From assembly GCA_014529385.2 (NCBI GenBank), contig CM043944.1:68444895-68508894 (forward strand): 64,000 bases of DNA, written 5' to 3'. The translations under genes were made by a program, and so were the position numbers. The notes under the pieces are model-generated. The model saw only the letters and a program-made list of their open reading frames with translations. It searched no databases and was not told the origin of the DNA. The DNA is from Adiantum capillus-veneris. Its lineage: Eukaryota; Streptophyta; Polypodiopsida; Polypodiales; Pteridaceae. Shown here piece after piece: positions 37,016 through 49,479 of the stretch; the first letter of the stretch is position 1, and every line of letters begins with the position of its first letter.

Positions 37016-37854
37016 AGGGCATTGAATGCCCTGCCACCCATCAACCATATTGTACTTGATTCACTTTTTTAAAAAAGTGCAAGGGTAGATAATAGACCCA
37101 AAATAGTCACCCACAAGACGCATTGTTTGCAAAATTGACAATTGTACACATCATAGGCAAAATGAATTGATTGGCAAATGTAATAATGACAATTGTACAA
37201 CATCATAGGCATAAAGAATTGATTGGCAAAAGGAACTGCGGTGACAAATGTAATAATATACATGGTTCAAAAAGACGTATAAAAACTGTCTCATGATACA
37301 TAAGCTATGAGAGACCCTAAACTAATGCTATCTAGCTACGGCTAAAGTGACGTCGTCTAGTCAGACGTCTCATCGCGTCCAAGCGGCGTATCTGTCGAAT
37401 TCTGCAAAAAAAGACAATAAGACAACTTTCAGTAAGTATAAACATATAACGACATTTATAAAACAATACAAAAAATAAAAAAGAGTAAACCCTAATACTA
37501 ACCATGCCGCCGCGAGAACTGAGAATGTCCATTAGGGCGTTTAAGCCCTTCCTGCCTGCGTACTCGCGCTCGTATGGTGTGGGATCACGTCCTGTCATCG
37601 ACCACTGTCAAAACATACAAAGATTTCATTATGTTAGAATTAAAAAACTCATAAACCCTAAACTATCGAACATAAAGAGCAATGTGAAAACACTTACAAA
37701 ATCGGCCTCAAATGATGCCCATCCACCGCTCCCCAAGTGGTGCGAGCTCCCTGCCTCTACTCGCGCTCTGGCTGCATCCTTTTGTTGCTTCCACTTGTCC
37801 GGATTCTCGCGCGCTGCTTTCTTCGCATTCTTCCAACACTACAAGAGGTTGTGT

Positions 37855-38105
37855 GCTCTTGTGACGCTGTTAGCGACGGAAATACACTTGGTTTTTATAA
37901 CCCCCGGCGTCGCTAAAACCGTCGCTACGAGCGTCGCTACGAGAGCGTCGCTATAGGCATCGCTATAAGCGTCGCTATATAGCGATGCTCATAGAGACGC
38001 TCATAGCGACAATTATAGCGACGTTTACACAGAAGACTATAGCGACGCTCATAACGACGCTACATAGCCATAAATAGCGATGCTTATAGCGACGCTCGAG
38101 AGAAT
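37855..38105. promoter_or_regulatory. inner CACTA left subterminal repeat array
   Basis: Same array of GCGTCGCTA/TAGCGACGC motifs as the outer element, with one extra duplicated motif near 37930-37960. Confidence 0.85.
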
Positions 38106-38460
38106 TTTTTTTTGGTGGCAGGGCATTGAATGCCCTGCCACCCATCAACCATATTGTACTTGATTCACTTTTAAAAAAAAGTGCAAGGGTAGATAATAGA
38201 CCCAAAATAGTCACCCACAAGACGCATTGTTTGCAAAATTGACAATTGTACACATCATAGGCAAAATGAATTGATTGGCAAATGTAATAATGACAATTGT
38301 ACAACATCATAGGCATAAAGAATTGATTGGCAAAAGGAACTGCGGTGACAAATGTAATAATATACATGGTTCAAAAAGACGTATAAAATCCGTCTCATGA
38401 TACATAAGCTATGAGAAACCCTAAACTAATGCTATCTAGCTACGGCTAAACTGACGTCGT

Positions 38461-39770
38461 CTAGTCAGACGTCTCATCGCGTCCAAGCGGCGTATCTGTC
38501 GGATTCTGCAAAAAAAGACAATAAGACAACTTTCAGTAAGTATAAACATATAACGACATTTATAAAACAATACAAAAAATAAAAAAGAGTAAACCCTAAT
38601 ACTAACCATGCCGCCGCAAGAACTAAGAATGTCCATCAGGGTGTTTAAGCCCTTCCTGCCTGCGTACTCGCGCTCGTACAGTGTGGGATCACGTCCTGTC
38701 ATCGACCACTGTCAAAACATACAAAGATTTCATTATGTTAGAATTAAAAAACTCATAAATCCTAAACTATCGAACATAAAGAGCAATGTGAAAACACTTA
38801 CAAAATCGGCCTCAAATGATGCCCATCCACCGCTCCCCAAGTGGTGCGAGCTCCCTGCCTCTACTCGCGCTCTGGCTGCATCCTTTTGTTGCTTCCACTT
38901 GTCGGGATTCTCGCACGCTGCTTTCTTCGCATTCTTCCAATCTTCTTTGGCTAGCCAATCTGGCCTGTTCCACCCATTCTTGATTGCTTTTTGCACTTCG
39001 AAACGCTTGTGTTTGCAGTATTCGCGCATTCGAATCTTCATCAGGTCTTCATTGAAGCGCTGATCCCGTGTTGGAACGGGAAACTCATCATGAGGTATGA
39101 TGATGACTCTGTTTTTTAAATCACTTGGTACTTCACTCCATTTGTTTAGTATGTTGTGTCTAAACAGCTGAGAGCAAAGACCACGCATGCGCGAGATCAC
39201 CTTCTTGCCGTCATCATCCATGATGATGCCGCCGCTGATGTCGACGGAGTAAGGCAAGCCCTCTGGCCGGTGACGCGTGAACCTGGGTGTCTCGGCAGGG
39301 GTCTCTAGCGGCGTGTCGATGGGGGTACGGACGTCAGGTGTCTCCACCGGCGTCTGGGCCCCGAAGCGAGGAGTGTCGAGTGGGGTGGCTCCTGGCGGAG
39401 TAGGTAGAGGTGTGTAGCTTCTAGGAATAGTCAGCCGTGCAAAACCTGGTGTAGATGGCGATGCTCTGGCTGGTGTGGGGGCGGGCAAAGAAGGGGAGGG
39501 TAAAGAGCCTCATCGAACACGAGGCGGTGTGGAGGCATCGGTGGCGGAATCCCCACAACAACCACCACCGCCACCACTAGAGCGCCGGTGTCTAGACGAG
39601 TGTGAAGCTCGTCTCGTCGACGCCGAAGCTTCGCAGCGCGCCGAATGCTCCGAAAGAGAGGGAGATGCGGATGGAGTAGGAACGCGCGATGATGCGCCAG
39701 AGCGATGACGCTCCACGTACCACTGTCTCTGCTGCGGTGACAAAGAAGAAAGAAACTCCTCATCATCCAT
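38461..39770 (-). pseudogene. inner CACTA TnpA-like gene (three exons, one stop)
   Basis: Exons 39770-38802, 38708-38607 and 38505-38461 join with GTAAGT, GTTAGT donors and CAG acceptors at phase 0 to give 371 codons. Content: MDDEEFLSSLSPQQRQW, a Ser/Arg/Gly-rich region, Thr-Pro repeats (RTPIDTPLETPAETPRF), then MRGLCSQLFRHNILNKWSEV, YCKHKRFEVQKAIKNG, ENPDKWKQQKDAARARVEAG and, in exon 2, WSMTGRDPTLYEREYAGRKG. The C-terminal half resembles plant Transposase_24/TnpA-type proteins, which in En/Spm bind the subterminal repeats. A single CGA-to-TGA change at 39512-39510 interrupts exon 1 in the repeat region; the outer copy has CGA there. Otherwise the gene is complete. Confidence 0.87.
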
Positions 39771-40042
39771 ACCTGCATTAAACACACGAATATTTAAACT
39801 TAATATTGAATGAATAGAGTAGACAATGACGCAAAGACCATTAAATACAATGACGTAATCACTCATATAAATACAATGACGCAATGAATTGAGTGATAGA
39901 AGAGGCAAGTCGAAAACTCAGAATTTTCAATCAAAAGATGTGAGCGCGAGTAGAAAAGAGCGTTATACACCATGGAAGGTACTTAGAGAGCCAGAGCTTT
40001 TACAACAGGGAGCAAAATTGTTCAAATATAATATTTGTGGCT

Positions 40043-42083
40043 TTAAGAGATCTCTCTCTCATCCTCGCATAACTCAGCATAACTTACTATATCTATATAG
40101 AGCTCTCCGTTTAAACACATATCCTCTGTTTCATTTTGTAGCTCCTCTCCATGCACCCCATATAGAGTAGTAGCATCTTGATGCTCGTCTGGCACCACCG
40201 CAGCGGCTTCTGATTGAGCATCTTCTCTGATCTCCTCCATTGATGTCGTTGTGATTGGCACATGGTAGCCTTCTTACGTCCTTGCACTACGAGGGGCTAC
40301 CTCTATGACGTACCACCAGTTTGATGTAGACTTTGTAGGATGAAATATTAATTGCCAGAGCCACATAACTTACATGAGAGCTTTCAAGCACATAACTTGT
40401 AAAAGGGGGATGTTAACTATTTACATACTTACTTGTTCACAATGCTCGGGTAGTACGAAAGTGTCTCTTAGGTCAGTCCATTTCTTAGTAGAATCCACTT
40501 CAAGAAAACCAGACTCTCCTCTATGCACAGTAGCGTTGCGACCCTCCATGATTATGTTGAACCATTGCACGTCGAACAAGTCGACAAAAAATCCTCTGTA
40601 ATCGATCCTCAAAATCTCTTGCAGGGTGCCGAAGTAAGTGAGTTCCGCCACCACAGGATCTGCATCAGAGGAACGTCGTCGACTAGACTGTTCAAATTTT
40701 TCCATGATTCCACAATCTTGAGTAAAACGCTTTTTGTCGATTCGTTCCACCCTAAAATGTCGACCTTTACACCATGCTGCTGTGTATGACTTATACTACA
40801 ACGAACAAAGATTATGAGTGGCCTTTCAAACGTTTATAAATAAAGTCACTTGCTAGTCGTACATTGCAAACTTACCTTGGTCGCGCAACCCCGAGAGTAC
40901 TCCCACTCTTCTTCAGTCACTTCGTCACCGCATTGTTGTGCGCTTTTCAATTGGTTGTGCAACCATCTTAAGCTCATGAAGGTTGGTAGGCTCTCCAGAA
41001 CCGCTGGATAGTGCATCGGTGGTCGTCTTCCCCGTCTCCACTCGATTCGTGCCCTTTGTCGCTCTTGCTTTGCATCCTCATATTGTGAAATCCACTTTTT
41101 CATCACTGGATTGTGAAGCATGCAAAATCGGTTGATTTTAGCCTCTAGATCTTACGTCATCTTCTTCTCAACACCGAGATTGCACATGACAATCCCAGAT
41201 ATGCGCTCATCATCTATGGTTCGCCATAGCGTGTCCCGGGATTTATCAAATCCGTCTAGCCACTCTCCAATGTACACTAGGGACTCTGATACCAACCAAC
41301 CTTCTGCCATGCTACCCTCCAGACGTGCCTTTTGACGCACATATCCCTTAAGCGTTTTCATGAAACGCTCTAAGAAGAACATCCATCTGGAATGAACTGT
41401 GCCAGCTATTTCCACCTCATCAACTATGTGAACAAGAAGATGCACCTCAGCAATCTACACAACATAAAAATATGATAGAGTCGTGTAAAAATCTATCAGA
41501 TCATTATACATTTAGAGTTTTATTAAAGTAAACTAATTGTAATAGATCACCTAAAAAGCGCTGTGACGCTAGTGTCACTCCATCCAAACATTGCCTGCAT
41601 GTTGAGAAGAACCAGGAGTGCTTTCAATCTAGACATACGTGCTCCATTATACAATGGCGTCTCGGCTTCACTTTTCATATCATCATAGATAAGCCTTTCT
41701 GAATCCATGATCGTCTCGATCATTTCATCAATCTCGGGCTCAAACATTGCCTCGTTGGGAATGTGCTCTGCATGATCATCCCCCGAGCTGTCAGAGGCTA
41801 CATCTTGTGGCCTCACATATGCTGCTTGACCAAAGCGCCTGCGAACACGTCTATTGGGTTGCAAGATTGCTGCTTGTTGGCCAGCGTCAGAGTCCGACGA
41901 GTTATAATTGGCAACAACTCGATCTATAATAGATGGATCGAACTCGCCAAATTCACGAACGTGCTGCAAAGAAACACGTCTTGTCCATCGCACAGCATGC
42001 TTGCATTGATTACAAGGACATAAGACCCTCGTTGAGAGATAGTTGTTTCGGTTGGACGGTCCCACATCCTCGTCGCTACTCAT
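40043..42083 (-). pseudogene. inner CACTA TNP2 remnant, core deleted
   Basis: Exon 1 (42083-41551, MSSDEDVGPSNRN, with LCPCNQCKHA, a metal-binding transposase-associated region) is intact. The first seven bases of exon 2 are then fused to the middle of the DUF4218-coding exon at 41446, removing the catalytic tnp2 domain. The residual DUF4218 part (VHLLVHIVDEVEIAG…RWMFFLERFMKTLKGYVRQK) has a stop at 41152. A DUF4216 part follows (YRGFFVDLFDVQWFNIIMEG). The last intron's acceptor is mutated (GGCAG to GGCAA at 40350-40354). A transcript could at most give a protein of about 185 residues from exon 1. Confidence 0.88.
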
Positions 42084-42449
42084 AATGAGGATAAAAAACT
42101 TATAACCTGGACAACAAATTTAATATTCTATTGGCATTCTTCGTCTTATCTCTCTCTCTCTCTCTCTCTCTACCTCACATTCTCTAGTCATGTCCAATCC
42201 CCGCACACCTCGGTCTAGAGGTGCACGGAGATCAGAACCACCGGGTTATAATCTCGTCTTTATTAGTCAATACCTATATTTATGGGTACAAGAAATCTAC
42301 ACACCCATGTCTACATGATACTGCATGTAGTGGACAAAACTCCTTTGCCTCTTCTCTAGCTGTAGCACTTCACAGCATCTTAACATCTTTTCACAGTAGA
42401 TCTTTTCACTGTTCGTCTAACTCTAAACCCTAAACCGTAAGTAATTCTT

Positions 42450-43705
42450 GCATGGACTCGATCTAACGTAAATAAGCGTAAATCTAAATAAACGTAAATC
42501 TAACTAAAAATAAACCTTAATCTAATTTAACGTAAGTCTACATCTAACCTAATCTTGAACGTCTTTTGGGATAGTTTCCTACGACGTTAAAACTCTCTTC
42601 TTCTTGTGTGTGTGTGTGTGTGGGTAAACCTAAATAAACCTAAGTCTAATCTAATATAACATAAATCTAAATCAAACGTAAATTATGTTATATTAAAAAC
42701 AAAGAACTAAACTAACAGGGATTATAAGAACCTTAAAACTGATTTAACACATAATTTTTCACATAACTCAGCAAGAGTTGGCATTCTCATCACTAAAGAT
42801 GTGAGAGTTAACTTCCGGCGGTGACGCTGCCTCATCTCCATCCACATCTGACGACAGCAATTGGCCCTTTAGACCGTTCTTGCTCTTGTTACTAACTTTG
42901 AAGTTGCTGTTGAATGACTAGAGGTTGTCTAGATGGTCATTGTGTCGGGGATGTAGTGACTCTTGCCGCCCTGAAGATCCACCTTCTTCCCTATCTTCTG
43001 AAGACATTTCACCAGTACTTTTGGATCGACGGAGCCCACCATGAGTGAAGGCAGCAATACCCTATATTCCATTGAGGGCTTTCTTCACCCGCTTCATGCA
43101 GGCATCCCAGTCTATGGAGACCTAAATCTAATCTAATATAACGTAAATCTAAATCTAGCGTAAATAAACGTAAATCTAATTAAAAATAAACCTAAATCTA
43201 ATTTAATGTAAGTCTACATATAACCTAATCTTTAACGTCTTTTAAGATAGTTTTCTACGACGTTATAACTCTCTTCTTCTTGTGTGTGTGCGCGTGTGTG
43301 GATGTGTGTGCCAATAAAAAGAGAGAAATGGTATAACCTTTCTATCACCCATGCCAAGTATGATAGATTGATTATGCCATTTCCCTCTTGAATAATAGGT
43401 CTTGAGTTCAACTCCTCATCGGCTAGATCTTTAGTTCTTTTAATTTTAATTAGTTTCCTACGACGTTAAATTAGTTTCTCTCTCTTTCTCTCTCAATGGG
43501 TGTGCGTTTTTTTGGATCGTATGCATGTTTTCTCTCTCTTTTCCTCTCTCAATGTGTGCGTTTTTTGTTTATGCATGTTCTCTCTCTCTTTTCCTCTCTC
43601 AATGCGTGCGTCTTTTGTTTATGCATGCTCTCTCTCTCTTTTTCTCTCTGAATGTGTGTGTGCATTCTTTGTTTATGTATGTGTGTGTGCGTTTTTGTTT
43701 TTGTT

Positions 43706-43736
<31 letters not shown>

Positions 43737-43746
43737 AAAAACACTA

Positions 43747-43788
<42 letters not shown>

Positions 43789-44055
43789 GGAGAGAGAAAG
43801 AGGGGAAGGGAACATGAGAATGAGGAGAGGGAAGGAGCATACCTGGCTCTCCTTCCTCTCCTCGTGTGTGTGTGTGTGTGTGGAGAAGAAAAAGAGAGAG
43901 AGAGAGAGAGGGAGAGAGAAAGAGGGGAAGGGAACATGAGAATGAGGAGAGGGAAGGAGCATACCTGGCTCTCCTTTCTCTCCTCGTGTGTGTGTGTGTG
44001 TGTGTGTGTGGAGAAGAAAAAGAGAGAGAGAGAGAGAGAGTGAGGGAGAGCATTA
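42450..44055. repeat. TAAATCTAA-rich and CT/GT/GA microsatellite zone, inner CACTA
   Basis: 42450-43260 holds many copies of the phrase CTAAATCTAA/AACGTAAATC; 43480-44045 holds CT, GT and GA runs plus a duplicated ~105-bp block (GGAACATGAGAATGAGGAGA). The same zone is at 49480-51100 of the outer element. Long frames here are low-complexity. Confidence 0.85.
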
Positions 44056-44139
44056 CCTGCTCCTTGCTTGAGGGCGCCGAAAAACTCAGATCTGAGATCT
44101 GAGTTTTTGGGCGCGCTCGGTTATTTTTTTAGCCCAGCC

Positions 44140-44240
44140 GGCGTCGCTATGAGCGTCACAAATTTCTTTGTAAATATGCGACGCTCATAGCAACGCCGGG
44201 AATTTTTTTTTTTAGCGTCGCTGTGTGAGCGTCGCTAATA
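44140..44240. promoter_or_regulatory. inner CACTA right subterminal hairpin
   Basis: GGCGTCGCTATGAGCGTC is followed about 30 bases later by its near-perfect inverse GACGCTCATAGCAACGCC, so this end can fold into a hairpin. Confidence 0.8.
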
Positions 44241-45364
44241 TGAATACCCTCTTGTAGTGCAATCTTCTTTGGCCAGCCAATCTGGCCTGTTCCACCCATT
44301 CTTGATTGCTTTTTGCACTTCGGAACGCTTGTGTTTGCAGTATTCGCGCATTCGAATCTTCATCATGTCTTCATTGAAGCGTTGATCCCGTGTTGGAACG
44401 GGAAACTCATCATGAAGTATGCTGATGACTCTGTTTTTTAAATCACTTGGTACTTCACTCCATTTGTTTAGTATGTAGTGTCTAAACAGCTGAGAGCAAA
44501 GACCACGCATGCGCGAGATCACCTTCTTGCCGTCATCATCCATGATGATGCTTCCGTTGATGTCGACGGAGTAAGGCAAGCCCTCTGGCCGGTGACGCGT
44601 GAACCTGGGTGTCCCGGCAGGGGTCTCTAGCGGCGTGTCGATGGGGGTACGGACGTTAGGTGTCTCCACCGGCGTCTGGGCCCCAAAGCGAGGAGTGTCG
44701 AGTGGGGTGGCTCCTGGCGGAGTAGGTAGAGGTGTGCATCTTCTAGGAACAGTCAGCCGTGCAAAACCTGGCGTAGATGGCGATAATCTGGCTGCTGTGG
44801 GGGCGGGCAAAGAAGGGGAGGGTAAAGAGCCTCGTCGAACACGAGGCGGTGTGGAGGCATCGGTGGCGGAATCCCCACAACAACCGCCACCGCCACCACT
44901 AGAGCGCCGGTGTCTAGACGAGTGTGAAGCTCGTCTCGTCGACGCCCAAGCTTCGGAGCGCGCCGAATGCTCCGAAAGAGAGGGAGATGCGGATGGAGTA
45001 GGAACGCGCGATGATGCGCCAGAGCGATGACGCTCCACGTACCACTGTCTCTACTGCGGTGACAAAGAAGAAAGAAACTCCTCATCATCCATACCTGCAT
45101 TAAACACACGAATATTTAAACTTAATATTGAATGAATAGAGTAGACAATGACGCAAAGACCATTAAATACAATGACGTAATGACGCATATAAATACAATG
45201 ACGCAATGAATTGAGTGATAGAAGAGGCAAGTCGAAAACTCAGAATTTTCAATCAAAAGATGTGAGCGCGAGTAGAAAAGAGCGTTATACACCATGGAAG
45301 GTACTTAGAGAGCCAGAGCTTTTACAACACGGAGCAAAATTGTGCAAATACAATATTTGTGGCT

Positions 45365-48300
45365 TTAAGAGATCTCTCTCTCATCCTCGCATAACTCAGC
45401 ATAACTTCCTATATCTATATAGAGCTCTCCGTTTAAACACATATCCTCTGTTTCATTTTGTAGCTCCTCTGCATGCACCCCATATAGAGTAGTAGCATCT
45501 TGATGCTCGTCTGGCACCACCGCAGCGGCTTCTGATTGAGCATCTTCTCTGATCTCCTCCATTGATGCCGTTCTGATTGGCACATGGTAGCCTTCATACG
45601 TCCTTGCACTACGAGGGGCTACCTCTATGACGTACCACCAGTTTGATGTAGAATTTGTAGGATGAAATATTACCTGCCAGAGCCACATAACTTACATGAG
45701 AGCTTTCAAGCACATAACTTGTAAAAGGGGGATGTTAACTATTTACATACTTACTTGTTCACAATGCTCGGGTAGTACGAAAGTGTCTCTTAGGTCAGTC
45801 CATTTCTTAGTAGAATCCACTTCAAGAAAACCAGACTCTCCTCAACGCACAGTAGCGTTGCGACCCTCCATGATTATCTTGAACCATTGCACGTCGAACA
45901 AGTCGACAAAAAATCCTCTGTAATCGATCCTCAAAATCTCTTTTAGGGTGCCGAAGTAAGTGAGTTCCGCCACCACAGGATCTGCATCAGAGGAACGTCG
46001 TCGACTAGACTGTTCAAATTTTGCCACGATTCCACAATCTTGAGTAAAACGCTTTTTGTCGATTCGTTCCACCCTAAAATGTCGACCTTTACACCATGCT
46101 GCTGTGTATGACTTATACTACAATGAACAAAGGTTATGAGTGGCCGTTCAAACGTTTATAAATAAAGTCACTTGCTAGTCGTACATTGCAAACTTACCTT
46201 GGTCGCGCAACCCCGAGAGTACTCCCACTCTTCTTCAGTCACTTCGTCACCGCATTGTTGTGCACTTTTCAATTGGTTGTGCAACCATCTTAAGCTCATG
46301 AAGGTTGGTAGGCTCTCCAGAACCGCTGGATAGTGCATCGGTGGTCGTCTTCCCCGTCTCCACTCGATTCGTGCCCTTTGTCGCTCTTGCTTTGCATCCT
46401 CATATTGTGAAATCCACTTTTTCATCACTGGATTGTGAAGCATGCAAAATCGGTTGATTTTAGCCTCTAGATCTTCCGTCATCTTCTTCTCAACACCGAG
46501 ATTGCACATGACAATCCCAGATATGCGCTCATCATCTATGGTTCGCCATAGCGTGTCCCGGGATTTATCAAATCCGTCTAGCCACTCTCCAATGTACACT
46601 AGGGACTCTGATACCAACCAACCTTCTGCCATGCTACCCTCCGGACGTGCCTTTTGACGCACATATCCCTTAAGCGTTTTCATGAAACGCTCTAAGAAGA
46701 ACATCCATCTGGAATCAACTGTGCCAGCTATTTCCACCTCATCAACTATGTGAACAAGAAGATGCACCTGAATGGTTAGCATTGTAGTAGGAAAATGTTT
46801 CTCAAACATGCACACAAGCTCCGCAACATTTAGTTTGGCGAATGGTATGGAGTCTACGTTGATCTTCTTTTGTGAGATCCATTGCACCAGCTTTGCAAGT
46901 TTGTAGATTGTGTTACGGATGTCGAGAGACAAACATCCCTCAATGGCAACCGGTAAAATAAACTGTAAAGTATGTGCAGCAATGATATTAAATTCCACAT
47001 TTTATGCAATGATATTAAAGTCCACTATGAACGTACCTGACACATTTTATGCCAATCGTGTGACTTCAAACCGGTAAGCTTTCCTTCTTTAGTAAAACAC
47101 GTTCGGAGCGAGTGCATTACGCCAGTGGGGGTCCGCAAAGATCGAATGGTCTGTTTTACTTTGCGTTCTTGGGCTCCTGTGAAAATCCATGGTGCTTTAG
47201 GGAGTTTTATCGATCCATCAGACGCTGTTTGCGGCCAATATTGCTCCATACGATCCAATTTCTAAGGTCAACTCTGGCTCCCAAAGTATCTTTCTTGCCG
47301 GTCAGATGGTCCCATAGTAGATTACCCACATTCTTGAATATGTGCATTGGATCGAGCAAGTGATTGATCATGAGTCGGGGCCAGTATGGTAACTCATACC
47401 ATAGAGATAGTCTCTTCATCCCTGGAGGCAATCCGTCATCGCACATCTCCTTCTGCTCTAACCATGCTTGTGCAGACATCCTTGGTGGCTCTCTTCCCAA
47501 AAAGCCGTCGCATAACACATGATTCTCTGGAAGATACGCTTGATGACCTTCGTAGATTTGCTTCTTCAGTGAGGGTGCCCTACGTGCATTCAGTCTAGGT
47601 CCACATGTGACACATGCTCTGTATCCGCTTGTTTGAAGCCCTGCATGTATACACATGATAATAGATCAACTATGGGAAAAAACAAGATTTACAGTGTCTG
47701 AGTGAGGAGTGTCAATAGATCACCTGAGCATTCTGTTAGCCCGGGATAGTCATGCATGGTCCACATTAGAATGCCTCTGATCAAAGCATTCCGTCGTCCT
47801 GTGTGTCGGCTCATATCCACCACCTCTATGCCAATCCACAATTGTTGTAGCTCTTCCAATAGTGGACGAAGATACACATCCATATTCCCCACTTTATATC
47901 GCCCTGGCACAATCAAGCTTAGCCATAGGTGCCCCTTCTTCGTAGTCAACCACGGGGGAATGTTGTAGTTGACGATGACAACGGGCCATACACTGTAAGA
48001 TGTTGATCTTTGACCAAATGAATTTACGCCATCCATAGCCAGGCCTAAGCGCAAATTTCGAGCTTCCCTGGCAAAATCCGACCATGTTCCATCTATATGT
48101 TTCCACGCTACGCAATCCGCAGGAATTCGTAGCACACCATCCGAAGATTTATTCTCCTCATGCCATGATGCTAGGGCGGCCATGGACTTACATTCGAAGA
48201 AATGCTTGATGCGAGGAAGCAGAGGAAAATGTTGCAAAACCTTTTGTGGAATTTTTGTCCCGTGGAGATCTACTCGATACCTTTCGGAATCACATTTCGG

Positions 48301-49092
48301 ACACTTCTCCATGTCTATGTATTCCCCTCTGAAAAGAATGCAGTCATTAGGACAAGCGTGGATAGAATTGTAATCCATCCCCAAGTTTCGCAAAATCTTT
48401 CTTGCTTCATCTCAGGAATCTGGCATCACATTGTCAGCTGGTAGTATGTGCTCTTTCAGCAATCTACACAACATAAAAATATGATACAGTCGTGTAAAAA
48501 TCTATCAGATCATTATACATTTAGAGTTTTATTAAAGTAAACTAATTGTAATAGATCACCTGAAAAGCGCTGTGACGCTAGTGTCACTCCATCAAAACAT
48601 TGCCTGCATGTTGAGAAGAACCAGGAGTGCTTTCAATCTAGACATACGTGCTCCATTATACAATGGCGTCTCGGCTTCACTTTTCATATCATCATAGATA
48701 AGCCTTTCTGAATCCATGATCGTCTCGATCATTTCATCAATCTCGGGCTCAAACATTGCCTCGTTGGGAATGTGCTCTGCATGATCATCCCCCGAGCTGT
48801 CAGAGGCTACATCTTGTGGCCTCACATATGCTGCTTGACCAAAGCGCCTGCGAACACGTCTATTGGGTTGCAAGATTGCTGCTTGTTGGCCAGCGTCAGA
48901 GTCCGACGAGTTATAATTGGCAACAACTCGATCTATAATAGATGGATGGAACTCGCCAAATTCACGAACGTGCTGCAAAGAAACACGTCTTGTCCGTCGC
49001 ACAGCATGCTTGCATTGATTACAAGGACATAAGACCCTCGTTGAGAGATAGGTGTTTCGGTTGGACGGTCCCACATCCTCGTCGCTACTCAT
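45365..49092 (-). pseudogene. outer CACTA TNP2 transposase, six exons
   Basis: Exons 49092-48560, 48463-47724, 47640-47037, 46962-46198, 46117-45755 and 45673-45365 join with GT..AG introns in phase; with one frameshift ignored the model is about 1,104 residues. Domains: N-terminal LCPCNQCKHA; tnp2 core with ACPNDCILFRGEY, CPKCDSERYRVD, GLAMDGVNSFGQ, YNIPPWLTTKKGHLW, YLRPLLEELQQLW and ACVTCGPRL; DUF4218 (HLLVHIVDEVEIAGTVDSRW, LKGYVRQKARPEGSMAEG); DUF4216 (YFGTLKEILRIDYRGFFVDL). TNP2 is the catalytic CACTA transposase, acting in the nucleus on the CACTACAAGA ends. Lesions: TGA at 48594-48592, TGA at 48414-48412, a one-base loss near 47260 and TGA at 45844-45842. The first and last of these are not in the inner copy; the second lies in its deletion. 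Confidence 0.93.
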
Positions 49093-49154
49093 AATGAGGA
49101 TAAAAAACTTATAACCTGGACAACAAATTTAATATTCTATTGGCATTCTTCGTC

Positions 49155-49208
<54 letters not shown>

Positions 49209-49479
49209 ACCTCACATTCTCTAGTCATGTCCAATCCCCGCACACCTCGGTCTAGAGGTGCACGGAGATCAGAACCACCGGGTTATAATCTCGTCTTTAT
49301 TGGTCAATACCTATATTTGTGGGTACAAGAAATCTACACACCCATGTCTACATGATACTGCATGTAGTGGACAAAACCCCTTTGCCTCTTCTCTAGCTGT
49401 AGCACTTCACAGCATCTTAACATCTTTTCACAGTAGATCTTTTCACTGTTCGTCTAACTCTAAACCCTAAACCGTAAGT

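Larger units (their letters stand above)
37837..44259 (-). mobile_element. Inner CACTA transposon, TNP2-deleted derivative
   Basis: A 6,423-bp member of the same family, with CACTACAAGAGG inverted termini and the 3-bp duplication CAA (37834-37836, 44260-44262). The insertion point is exactly inside exon 1 of the outer TnpA-like gene; the uninterrupted form of that site is visible in the inner element itself at 38935-38950. It carries an intact-looking TnpA-like gene structure with one stop codon, and a TNP2 gene from which 1,687 bp (equivalent to 46770-48456 of the outer copy) is deleted. Confidence 0.97.
37357..45092 (-). pseudogene. outer CACTA TnpA-like gene, split by the inner element
   Basis: The gene starts at ATG 45092 (MDDEEFLSSLSPQ) and exon 1 runs to 44263, where the inner CACTA element (37837-44259) interrupts it; the rest of exon 1 is 37836-37698. 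Exon 2 is 37604-37503 and exon 3 ends at TAG 37357. The protein has a Ser/Arg-rich N-terminus, a run of TP-rich motifs (TPIDTPLETPAGTPRF), then a conserved region (MRGLCSQLFRHYILNKWSEV, REYCKHKR, WNRPDWLAKED). After the break the other half continues to WSMTGRDPTPYEREYAGRKG. This matches the Transposase_24/TnpA-type second protein of plant CACTA elements. A CAG-to-TAG stop at 45053-45051 additionally truncates it near codon 14. Confidence 0.88.

Noticed and set aside
42417-42440. Telomere-like CTAAACCCTAAACC
   Set aside because: Barely two imperfect repeats, present in both CACTA copies as part of a TAAATCTAA-rich zone; not an interstitial telomere tract.
43500-44102. Long frames of alternating S/L, C/V and R/E residues
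   Set aside because: Pure translation of CT, GT and GA microsatellites; the same applies to 19157-19836, 27351-27679, 50541-51241 and 55985-56236.
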